DNA of 64,000 nt, from NCBI GenBank assembly GCA_030847615.1, contig JAUMIR010000005.1, positions 60,725,001 to 60,789,000 of the forward strand, read 5' to 3'. The stretch is from Gambelia wislizenii. Lineage: Eukaryota > Chordata > Lepidosauria > Squamata > Crotaphytidae. Below, piece by piece: positions 23,633-35,600 of this stretch. The translations under genes were made by a program, and so were the position numbers. The notes beneath the pieces were generated by a model. That model had not been told where the DNA came from. It did no database searches and saw only the letters and a program-made list of their open reading frames with translations. Every line of letters starts with the position of its first letter. The first letter of the stretch is position 1.

Positions 23633-26600
23633 CTGTGGAAATACAAATGAGACTATTTAGCCGACTTTATATCCCACTTGAAAAAAAATAATAATCCAGG
23701 TCTACTTTAAATTGTATTATTTAATGCAGCATGTTTTGCACAGTATCATGTAGTCAATGACTTTATTCACATTTTGACATTTTTCCTACTGCCTGACAAC
23801 TTAGCAGGACACTTCCATGATTCATACGAACAGACTGAAAATGTGTCCCTCAGAATAACTCCCCCACATACTGACAAAACTAGCTGGTTTTCTGCTAGGT
23901 CTACTACAATTCCCATAACAGAAGTGTCAAGAATTTGGGAGCAGGTCCGTCATATTTCACTTCCTATTCATACAAAGAGAATACTGGCAACATGGGTAAG
24001 AGGAACAAGACCTGGGTGTTGGGATGAATGACTCATATATAACCAAAAGATGGTACCACACTTTCACAGAATAAGACATACTGCTTAAATTAGGGATTTG
24101 CTAAGAATCATACAATGCAAAGTTTGAAGGCCTTGTCTCAACCCACATTTTCCATGGCTGAACACTGATACCTGTGGCTGGGTCTAAACGTGAACAGAAA
24201 AGGGTGTACATTTCAAAAGTGCACAAAACACTGTAGTTAGTGAGGAATGTTTTCAAGTAATGCATATAAAATAAGCACAACTGACCAAAAAAATGCCCCA
24301 AAAGGAACTGGTTTGAACCTGTAACAAAAGAAAACAGCCTGGCCAAACCTGGCTCAGACCAGACATAGGTGTGAAAAAGGGCAAAGTCCATGGATACCAA
24401 CTTAATGGATGCACACATTTCTATAGAACTCCTTATTGGCCAATGGCTGAAATAAAGTGTCTGTCTGTCAGTCTATATAACTGTACCACCAATTTATTCA
24501 TTTCTATGTCTTTCAGTCACCTGCCATAATAATTATAGCATAAGGAAATATGAAACAATCAGAGGAGATTGTTTATCTTGTTCTATGATTGAAGAACTAG
24601 AATAAGTTCAAGTCTACAGTATAATGGGACTATAAAGACTGGGTGTGTTCTGAATGCCCTTCCACAAGTTCCTTTGGTTATAACTCCATTGCCAACTTTT
24701 TATTTATATTATGTATCACTTTATTTTTATTGTGGGATGCCTTGGGTGTTATAACTAAAAAGCAAGAAGTAAATACAGTGTGTAAAATGGCCAGAAGCTT
24801 GTATGGCAGGAGTTGCACTCAAGACTGTTACATATTCACAGCCCTACAAACCCTTGGTATAAGGGGCTATGTAGGGACTGCGAAAGTCTCCCAATCTGTA
24901 CTTAACTTGGGAGCAGCCACTGTGACTGACAGGATACAATTCCCGATTGTTTGGGAAGAAGTTCCCTCCCTCCTGCGAGCAATCGCTGATGCAACAAGCA
25001 AAAGCAGGACACTTGCTGCAATTCCCCCTTGCAGACTGCTAACACAAGGGGGATGGGACCATCAGCCAACTGCTTCCTGAGTGACAGGAGAACAGGCATC
25101 AATTGGAGGAGCTCCTGCCCAGTAGTGCGGGATTGGGGCGGGGGGGTCTGTGCCAGAATTCAGTGCATAGCACTGCAAAGGCAGTACTTACACATACATA
25201 AAAAACATACAGGATTGTAGTCACCATCCTTAGGGAGGATTGTAAATGCCAGTCTTGGGTCTAGACTTGATAATGGAATTTGAGAGTGAAATGACTTGCC
25301 CCCGAGTTGCTCAGTCTCACTAGAATTGCAATTTCTACAATGTGACAGTAGAATTATACAACTTTTAGTTCTGCTGGCGACAAAAAGAGAATATGGATAG
25401 TTACCTTTACACCAAGATTGAAGAAAAATCTCAGGATATTTTTATCTAAGGGGGGGAAATGAGAAACACATTGGTTTTTCAATTTGCATCTAGGTAAGCA
25501 CTATTTCAGCATTAGGACTATGTCAGACTATCTAAAGCAGACTATCAGTGTATGTATGTATGCTTTTTTCTCTCTATATCCTGCCCTAATCGTATCATGG
25601 GACCTCATGGTGGTATACATGTTAAACAATATAAATGATTTAAAACAATTCCAGATTAAAAAACCAAGAAAATAATTGAAACAAGATAAAATCAAATTAA
25701 ACAAATCAACAAACTTAAAATGGTTAAAACCATGGATGTCTACATCTGAAAAGTAAATTAGCCTTCAAATGTTTTGACTTGACACTGGAAGGAAATCAAC
25801 ACTCGTGCCAATTGAACCTCTAAGAGGAGGGCATACCAAAACATGGTGCCACAGCAGAGGCACCCTCCTCTCATATCCTCCAAAAATGTATTGTCCCCAC
25901 TGGTGGGACACAGAGGAGGGCCACTCCAGGAGATCTCAGTCCTCTGGCAGGCTTACAAGACAGGTGCTCCTTCAAGTATCAAAATTGCAAACCATTTAGG
26001 ACTTTGAATGTCAACACCAGCACTGTGAACTCCAACCAGAACTGAACTGGCAGCCCATGTAGCTTCTTTAAAACTAACCTTATGTGTTGTCTTATAAGAT
26101 ACTCCAATGAACAATCTTGCTGCTGCATTTTGTGCTAGCTATAGCTTCCAAGTAATCATCAAAGGCAGTTCAAATTCAAGCTGTGACTTACAACTTCAGA
26201 TTTGGCTATTTGAAAGGCTATATTCTCCTTCATGAACCAGCCAAGGCCTTAAGATCTCCAGAGAATGCCCTTTTCTTAGTTCTACCACCTATGGCGGTCC
26301 ATCTTGTTCCAGAGCCACTCCAAGACTCTAGAGCAGTGGTTCTTAACTTGTGTTTTGGGGACCCCCAGGGGGCCATAATGTCCTCACAGGGGTCCACAAA
26401 GGCTTGAAGGCTACTCGGCCCACCTGCCTGCCTGGAGTAGAGTGGCTACATGACAGGAGCCAAGGCAAAGTCTGGTTGTTTGGCTTGGCCTGTACATTGC
26501 CATTCAATCTGCTCCAGCCACAAATGTGCAGGAAGAAGCAGAAGAAAAGTCTTCCCTCCCTCTCCAGTGCCTCTGACAAAAGGTTAATGGATGGTGTGAT

Positions 26601-29600
26601 TGTATTATTATTATTATTATTATTATCATCATCATCATCATCAGGTGGGATGATGATGATGGTTTTAAATTTTGAGTTAAGTCTTGGGGGTCCATGGCAA
26701 CAAAAGATATTTAAAGGGAGTCCCTGGTAAAGAAAAGGTTAAGAGCTACTACTCTAGAGTTTTTTGATAAGTGAGGCAACACTGGCAGAAACCATTTTAT
26801 AGAAACCAATCTTTGGTTTACCCTTGAAGGCAGATGTCTCTTTTTGTTGTTGTGTGCCTTCAAGTCATTTCTGACTTATGGCAACCCAAAGGCAAATCTA
26901 CGGTAGCACAGGGTTTTCCTGGCATGATTTGTTCAGAGGTGGTTTGCCTTTGCCTTCCTCTGAGGATGAGAAGGCGTGACTTGCCCAAGGTCATCCAGTG
27001 GATTTCCATGGCGAAGTGGGAGGGAGATTCAAACCCTGTCCTAGTCCAACACTCAAACCACTACACCATGCTGGCTTTTGTTCCTTTTTATTGGTGTATT
27101 TCTATATTTTATTGCAATTCATTTTATTTGAATTTTACTGTTTATTATCTGCCTTGGTTGGCATTTTTAAGGCATGCTATAAATTTAATAAATAATAAAG
27201 AACAAAATCAATTCAGTAAGATTAAATCATATAAAAACAAGGATTTGTTCTGAAGGAAAGAACAGTGCTAAATAATTGGGTAAAACATAGAAAGTTAACA
27301 GGAGTGGAAACCATGAGGCCCTCTAGATACAACATGGCTCTATTTGTCACCACTTGCTTCATCCACTTTTATAAAACTTTTGACAAAGAAACAATCCACT
27401 TAATGAACTACTGTAATAAATCTCCTTGTCTTACCATTTGGGAGATCCTCCCCTGTGCTGCACAAGGAGAAGGGAGGTGTAATGACTTGTTCACCCTTTT
27501 CATTCAGAGGGAACCCAGGGTATAATGGGTCCTGGTAAAGATTCAGTGTTTGAGGCATAGGCATTAATGGCTGGTTAACTGCTTGAAGTGGTACTGGAAT
27601 ACCACCAACTGGGCTAGAGGTCACCTGGACCGGGGACACAGTGGAATCTAGTCCAGTGGCTGGAGTCGGTATCACTGATGACAGAGGTGTTTGGGGTGGA
27701 ACACCTAAGATTAAAACAAGGAAAATAAAATCATTAGAGCTAGGCAATGGTAACTATTTGAAACAAAATGCAAAATTTAGGAGTGAGAAAATATGGGTTC
27801 ATCTGTTTAAGATAGTAATCATGGGATTACAGTATCAAAATAAATGAAAATGCTCGGACTCTTGAGTCTGGTTCCAAATCTTGTAACCAAGGACAAAAGT
27901 GAGGACAGTGAGAATTGTGTGATCCGTGAATTATAGTGTCTGGGGGGTCTTGTAGACAAAAGTGTTCACTGTGGTTAACACCAGCACCCAACCACAAAGA
28001 CTCACTTGAGCTGAGAGCCAGACTAAACACAATCCCTAAATCACTCTTCTTTGACAGAAGGGAATGGCTGAAACTCATAGGAATTAACTCTCCGTTGTAG
28101 GGGAAAAAGAACAGAGTTCTGCAGAGGTCATCTGAGTGTACAAAATCCTCCACAGTCAACAGTTCTACCCATACAGTCCAAACCACAGCAAGTCTCACGT
28201 GGAGACAAAATATATGATTATCCTTTTCTAGATCTGTCATAGTGCAGGTTCAGAACCAGATATGTATGCCATCATTCTGTGTTGTTTGCTGGCCAGTTAT
28301 ATCTGGACTATGAGGTTCCATCAACTCTGAGCCACATTACTTGGCATGGCTGGTAAATTGGGATTTTGAGGGCAGGCTGTAAGTCCCTCTCAAAGAGAAT
28401 TATGATAGGTTTGTGCATGCAGCAAAATAAGGGTAGAGGAATGAACCAGGCCAGTTCATACTGCAGGTGAGAGAGAAAATACATCTGAATATTCTTCTAT
28501 GTTTAAAAAAAAAAAACCAGGACAATTATAATTAGGAAGGAAGCAGAAAAAGGAAAGTGCACTCTAACCAATACATTTTCTGCTTTCCTGGTTTCAAGGA
28601 CTTTTAACACAGGTAATTAAAGAAGAGGTACCCTCCTCCCGCTCTCTGAAGCAAGAAAGCCCATTCCATTATCTCATCATTCTTCCACCTCATTCATCTG
28701 CACATACAGATTGAGTTCTTGGGCTTCACATAAAACTATTTCCAAGGCATTCAAACTAGAAGTTACACCAACTGAAAACTGGCATAACCTGGTAGTGCAG
28801 ATATGAAATTAAAAAGTTAGGTGCAAGTGATCCATCCGGCAGGTGAGGGAACTTGACTGTGGAACAGAGCAGATGGTGAAATCTGATTGCCAGGTAATAT
28901 TGGGCTTCCTTTAAAGATATGGAATTTTGCAGTATACTGGCCTCTCTGTATTTAGGAGGCCACTATAAAATACATGGATGATGTGCTCCCCATCCCAATC
29001 TAGCTTCTTAATACCTACTGGATACAGCTGGTCTGTATTAACAGGCTTGAGTTACTTTCAGAACAGATTTATAACAGCAGTCCTAAAAGAAGGTGTGATA
29101 TTAAAAAACCTCATTCATTCTGGATTAGAAACATTCTTCTTCTCTCTACAAACCTGTTGGTCCACAGGTTGTTGGCCCTCTTGGCCAAGCTGGCACAACG
29201 GCTGGTATAGAAGGCACTGTGGGAGGTAAATGCATCTCTGGAAAGGCTGAAGATAGGGGAGGATTCACACCTGGCAATTGTTCTTGAAAGCTCTACAATT
29301 CAAGCAGATTGCATAGGTTTTGAAATTCAGAAGGCTCACCCAATAGCAGACTTCTAAAAAAAATCCATAGCAATACCTATTATACCTTCTTCCTGGCAAG
29401 CCCAATTCTAGACGTGTTTATTTCAGAAGTCTTGGTGAGTTCAGCCAGTATTATACCCATGTTGTTGTTGTGTGCCTTCAAGCCATTTCTGACTTACGGT
29501 GACTCTAAAGGTCAACTCATCACAGGGTTTTCTTGGCAAGATTTATTTAGAGGGTGGTTTGTCTTTGCTTTCCTCTGAAGCTGAAAGTGTGACTTGACCA

Positions 29601-32600
29601 AGGTGACCCAGTGGTGTCTGAACAGGGATTCAAACCTGGTTTCCAGAGTCACTGTCCAATGCTCAAACCACTACACCATGCTGGCTCTCTATTATACCCA
29701 TGGACACATGCAAAGGTGTGCATCCCAAAAACTACAAATTCATGCAAGACGTACACTAGCTATGACTCCTTCATAAAACAAGTCGTAGAGAACAACAGCC
29801 TTCTCAACCCAGCTCAATAAAGACAGACTCAAGGCACATTATCAAGCTTTACACAACCTTCCCAAGGCTGGCAGGGGATGAATGGGTTTGTAGTCCCAGA
29901 CACTTGGAGGGTATCAAGTTGGGAAAAGCTTCAATGAGCTATCATAGCACACTGAGCTGAAAATGGGCAAGATCAGCTGCTCAGCATGCATGACTTCAAG
30001 TGGATTTCAAATGACAATGAGCAATTCTACAGTTACCAAATGGCAAGAATTAAGTGGAATTCAGTTATTAAAAATATATCCCACATTAGTGTGACTCTAC
30101 AGCTGTTACTAAACATAAAAAGCATTCGTGTCTCCTTAATTAGAACACCCTCTCCACTGGGTGTTATACCACCCAGATCATAATAATTGGGCTCTGACAT
30201 ATTTCCAATGGCCTTGATCCAAAGTTCCATTCAACAAGAACCTAAATAAGCCATCCTGTTCTGCTAAAAAGGAAAGTTGCAACTCTGTGGTCTTCTCTTC
30301 AGAAAAAAAGTCATAGAAATGTATGCAAGCATTTCTCACCTGTTCAAGAGACGGGGACTGTGAATCTTCCTGACTCGAGAGAGGAGATACCCCTGCATAG
30401 CCAACATCTTCCCCATTGCTCTGAAAGTTAAGATGGGTAATCAGAGCTGCTTAACAGAACATTCCTTTTAAATCGGGGTGGGGGGGAAAGACTAAAGGTG
30501 GTCAGGGATCTACAGCATCTCAGTTGATACACTCTTAAGTTACCTTTGATATTTGTGGATCAGCCTTCTGATCTAAGGGGATCTGTCTGGGATTAGACTC
30601 TGCAATAGCAAAATAAAGCACTAATTAATGAAGCCTTGAGATGCTCTTAAGAGATCTCAGCTGTCCTTCTGAAAAGCTCCCAAGAGTTTTAAGTGTCCCA
30701 CTCCCCATAGTATTCATACTGCACATATTTGCTGTTTTACAAGCTATTAGAAAAAAGATCTCAAACTAAAAATGCACCAGCTTTAAAGCCAAAGAAAACC
30801 AAGTGTTCTACTTTTAATACCTTTTTCTTCTTCTTTTTCTTCCATGTATTGTCCCACCTCCTTTTCTTTTTTCAGACTGCTGGTTCTCCGCCCATTAGGA
30901 ACTTGGGTTTTTCTCCATCCAGAGTTTTCAGTAGTCTGAGTAGCTACCTGAGACACGGATGGGTTCTGAAAGAATTGAGGGTTTTTTTTAAAATAAGGAA
31001 TTGATGTGCCCTACATTTTATAGTAAAGGCCTAGTTGTAAACGTCACGTAACAGTCTTAATACATTATCACACTACATTGTTATAGTGCTATTATTCCAC
31101 TTTAACTGCTATGGCTGCCTCCTGTGGAATTCTGGGGTTTGTAGTTTAGTGAGGCCTAAGAGCTCTCTGGGTGAGAATGCTAAATGCCCCTTCCTAAACT
31201 GCAAATCCCAGGATTCCACAGGAGGCAGCCAAATCAGTTAAAGTGGAATAATAGCACTATAACAGTGTAGTGTGATAATCTCCTTAGTATCTAGAAGTAC
31301 TTAGGTCAATACTCCCTCATGAGTACAGGTATATCTCAGTTAACAAAGTGGATGTGTTCCCAAGCACTACCCCTTTAACAGATAATTTGGTACCAGAGGC
31401 AGAAATAACATAGAAAGAAAACAGACATGTTCCTGCATCACAAAAAAAGAACATCATGTTTCAGCAAATTAAGAATATGCACATACGCACATGTGAAATG
31501 AAATAGCCAGATCAAGTAAGCTTTGCATAAGTGAACAAAAAATATTTTGAATCTTCTAGAGACCACTTGAGAGCTTCTTCCAAAATGCATCCAGGGAAGA
31601 TTTCTTCTTTTCTTCCACCAGCCTATACTTTTCTTATGAACTCCCTTTTTGGTGGCCACATGTATAGATATTTTTTGTTAACATGCTGGGGGATGCATGT
31701 TATCGCTGCCTTGGCAAGGGGAGGGTAGAAAACCTCCCATCCTCACGCTTCCCCCCTCCCTTCCCAAGGCACCGACGGGCTTCTCATGAAGCCTGTCGCT
31801 GCCTTGGCAAGGGGAAGGTGGAAAACCTCCCACCTGTACGCTTTCCCCCCTCCTTTCTCAAGGCACGGATGGGCTTCCAAGGCTCCCGCCCACCGCCTTC
31901 CCCGGCCTTTCCGAGGCAGCTCCAGGGCTTTGAAGCCCCACAGCCACCTCGGGAAGGCCGGGGAGAGGCCGGGCATATTCCCTGCCTCCCTCCCGCCCAG
32001 CAGTCCGCCCACCACCTTCCCCGGCCTTTCCAAGGTGGCTCCGGGGCTTTGAAGCCCTGGAGCCCCTTGGGAAGGCCATGGAGAGGCCCTCCCTCCTTCC
32101 CACGGCCTCCCCCCGGCCTTTCCAAGGCGGCTCCGGGGCTTCAAAGCCCCAGCGCCCCCTCGGGAAGGCCAGGGAGAAGCCAGGTAGACTCCCACCTACC
32201 CTCCCGCCAGCCCACCGCCTTCCCCATCCTTTCTAAGGTGGCTCCAGGTTTTGAAGCCCCAGAGCCCCCTTTGGAAGGCCGTGGAGAGGCCAGGCAGAGT
32301 CCCTCCCTCCCTCCCGCCATCTTCCCCAGCCTTTCCAAAGCGGCTCCAGGGCTTCGAAGCCCCGGAGCCCCCTCAGGAAGGCCAGGGAGAGGCCTGGCAC
32401 CCTCCCGCCAGCCCACCGCCTTCCCCAGCCTTTCCAAGGCAGCTCTGGTGAAGCAGGCAGGTCTCTGGGGTGGTGGCAGTGATTGGGGCTTCGTAGCCCC
32501 ACCCACCACTTTCTTCCCCCCTCCCACCCTCCCTAAAGTGGTGATCGGGGCTTCAAAGCCCTGCCTGCCACTTTACGTCGGGTGGTGAAGTTGCTGGGGA

Positions 32601-35600
32601 GAAGGGAGGGAGGAGGCCTAGCCGCGTGTCACCACAGATGGCTACGCGTGTCAGTGGTGACACACGTGTCATAGGTTCGCCATCACCGGCCTAGTGTTTG
32701 CCTTAGCGTGCCAGGTGCTGATGCTGGAGGTGTCTACAGAACCCCCTATACTGTGAAAGCAAAACACTGTGTAACAGTGCAGTTCTCTTGTGCAATAATT
32801 TAGAATTTTTAAGATAGGATTATCTATAATGTTACAGTACTGTTGTATATATCACAGTAAGAACTCTTACAAAAAGACACATGAGGTCATGGTTTAGTAG
32901 AGGGGAAAGGAGAAGCAGCAGCCAGATAACTATTCATTTCATTAGTCACTAAAACCAGGAAAAGGATGTATTATAAGCAGCTGCAGAAGTATGGCAAAAT
33001 TACTTTTGAGCACTACAGCTCCCAGAATTCACCAGCCAGAATAGCTACGGCTACAACTACTCCTTCTCTCTAATGCAGACTGTTTTTGAGATACATACCG
33101 AAAGGGCAGGAAAGGCTTCTTTATCCTGGAACTGAATTTCATAAAGTGAGTGCATTTCTTCTACAGCCTGTTTCTCTTTATGCTCCTCTGGCGAAAGGCC
33201 AAAATAGTTACCATCCCTATTTGTAGAGTCTTCTGTTCTCTCTGAGCGGACTCTTTCTGGCTTTCTGGAGAGGGGGAAAAAAGGTAAAGTTCAATCACTA
33301 AAACTGTAAATATGACACTCCATCCCCTAAAAGTGATTCTCATTTGGGCTTGGTATTTTAGAAAATGCAACTAAGCAACTATTGTGTCACAATATCCAAA
33401 GTGTTATTTTTAAAAACAATATTTTATTTGGCAGAGTTGCCAGTTTATTGGATCATGATACTCTAAAATTGGTCACTCCTGGAAGAAACTCATCCCTACT
33501 TAAAAGTGTGGCAGATCTAGCTACCTTGCTAAAATCAAGGGGCAAACCCATTACTTGGGTGTAACCCAACAGTTCTCTACAATTTAAACCCTGTAAGGTA
33601 AAAACCAAGAGCCAGTCTGGTGTATTAGTTTGAGGGTCAGACTACACTCTGGAGGCCAGGGTTCAAATCCCCGCTCAGCCATGAAAACCTACTGGGTGAC
33701 CTTGGGCAAGTCACACACTCGCAGACCTCAGAAAACCCCATGATATGGCGATCCTAAGGTGAACCTAAGTCAAAAATGACTTGGTGGTGCATGACAACGA
33801 CAACAAGCAAAAGACCAGAAATCCAATGAAGAAATGTAATCTTCCATTTGAGACATGGATCAGTGCTTTTAAGTATCAAAAAATATTGTAAGTAGCAATC
33901 CATAAGTTATGGTGAATTCCACAAACAAACCACCAAACCCCCAAATACAGTAATACATATTGGATTCACCTTACAGACTGTGAGGGATTTCTGCCTGGAG
34001 TTTTGCGCTCAGGAGAAGACTGCTGGGACTGCATGCCAGGAGAGGACAAGTGATGCTGCCTTGCCCCCTGAAGTCGAGGAGGCAAAGCGGATGCAGGTTT
34101 AATTGGCCTGTTTGGATTCTTTGACCCTTTGCAGTCTGCATCTGGAACACATATTATTTTTGATTAATCAGGGGTGGGTATAGGTATATCTAATATTGTC
34201 TGCCTGTCAGCAGAACAGAAAGATGATGGAATTCATTTCCTCCTGCCCCTACTGGATACTTCAAAAATCTGCCCTGGAATGTTGGGGGGGGGCTCCAAAT
34301 CCTATCTGGAAGGCTCATGGGGGCGGGAGGAGCCAAGGACAAGGGAAGGTTCCTGCTAAATGAACTGATCTGGTCATGGGACACTGGATGGAGCCTAGGC
34401 CAGCTTACCTATCTGGTTGTTCTGTCCATGCACTGGAGTCAGCTTTTTAACCTTCTTCCCTGGCACAATGTTCCAGCTTTCTACAGGAGCAGGAGATGCC
34501 TGCGGAAGTGGTTTAAGGTTCTTTAGCAGCACGGAGTGCCTGCAAAGGAGGAGGAACAAATGTGCAGTAACATCTATCCTAGTTCCATATTGCAACCCAC
34601 ATGCTACCCAAGTTACCAGTCTGGATTCAGGAAATACATGCCACCCTCAGAACAGCTGTTTTGTGTTGTCTTTTAAGGGGATTTATATAACATGCAACAG
34701 CATAGTTCTAATTATTTTTAATTTCTTTTTGGTTATACAGTAGAAGATTCTTCTCTAAGACAAAGCCATGGTGGGACATGACGTAGAAGAATTTCCCAGC
34801 AAATGCTGGCTTGTATGTAAAGTATAATTTGTGCCAGAGATTTATCTGCACATTATTAGCACAGCTGTTAATGCTACCATCTCATATATTCATATTTACA
34901 GACTGACTAACACACACGCGCGTGCACGCAATTGTCATAGCAGCTGGCTTACTGCCAAAAGGTAACAGCATGTAAATACAACCTGACGCTAGTTTAGAGT
35001 AACTTTAATTCAACCTTCCCCAACATCCATTATCTCCTTCCAGCATGGCCAACATCCTGGAAAGCACTACATTTGGTGAGGAACGCTGCCTTAGCCTGTT
35101 TTAATGGCAGTCAGGATGAGGAGATACAAAGCCTACAAAATCCTGAAGCTTTTAGAGAAGCAGATTCAAAAGTATATAGCAGGGTTTCTCAACCAGGGTT
35201 CCCTGGAACCCTAGGATTCCATAAGAGGTTGCTAGGGGTTCCGCAAGATATTGAGATTGAAAAAATAAACATTTTTTGAGCTGTAGATATAATAATTTTT
35301 AGGCAGGGGTTCCCTGAGACCTGAAAATTGTTTCAAGGGTTCCACCAGGTAAAAAAATTGAGAAAGGCTGGAATATAGTATCAAGTACAAGTCTTTTTTT
35401 TTCCTTTTTACTATGCTGCCAGACACACAGTGACTCACTAGAGAGTAAGTGACATTTCCCTAACTTGTTTTGTATTGTCTTATAAAATGTGTACAGGTCA
35501 CACATATAAACCAGTGGTTTCAATTATCCATTGTCCATTGTCCTCTCTAGGCATTTCTTAAGTCCTCTCTAGCTATTTCCTAGGTCCCGCTGTTATATAC

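Larger units (their letters stand above)
25446..27434 (-). other. OTUD4 intron with LINE tail, hAT element and SINE
   Basis: Holds an L2/CR1-like LINE 3' region, a hAT element with intact target duplication and a Sauria-type SINE. Confidence 0.7.
30966..33098 (-). other. OTUD4 intron with palindromic MITE and GC-rich repeat
   Basis: Contains the palindrome at 31064-31279, an interspersed repeat at 31326-31620 and a GC-rich degenerate tandem block at 31683-32690. 32700-33098 shows nothing clear beyond a TACAGCTCCCAGAATTCACC relic near 33025. Confidence 0.65.

Noticed and set aside
31683..32588. 301-codon plus frame
   Set aside because: GC-rich degenerate tandem repeat in an OTUD4 intron; Pro/Gly/Arg-rich product with equal frames on minus.
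33970..33974. First donor GTAAGG as the end of OTUD4 exon 13
   Set aside because: It would put exon 14 out of frame; the donor 5 bp further keeps frame and gives SVRKPER as in human IIRKPDR.
34908..34930. CA/CG alternating stretch as Z-DNA or regulatory site
   Set aside because: Too short (ACACACACGCGCGTGCACGC) and without context to support a function.
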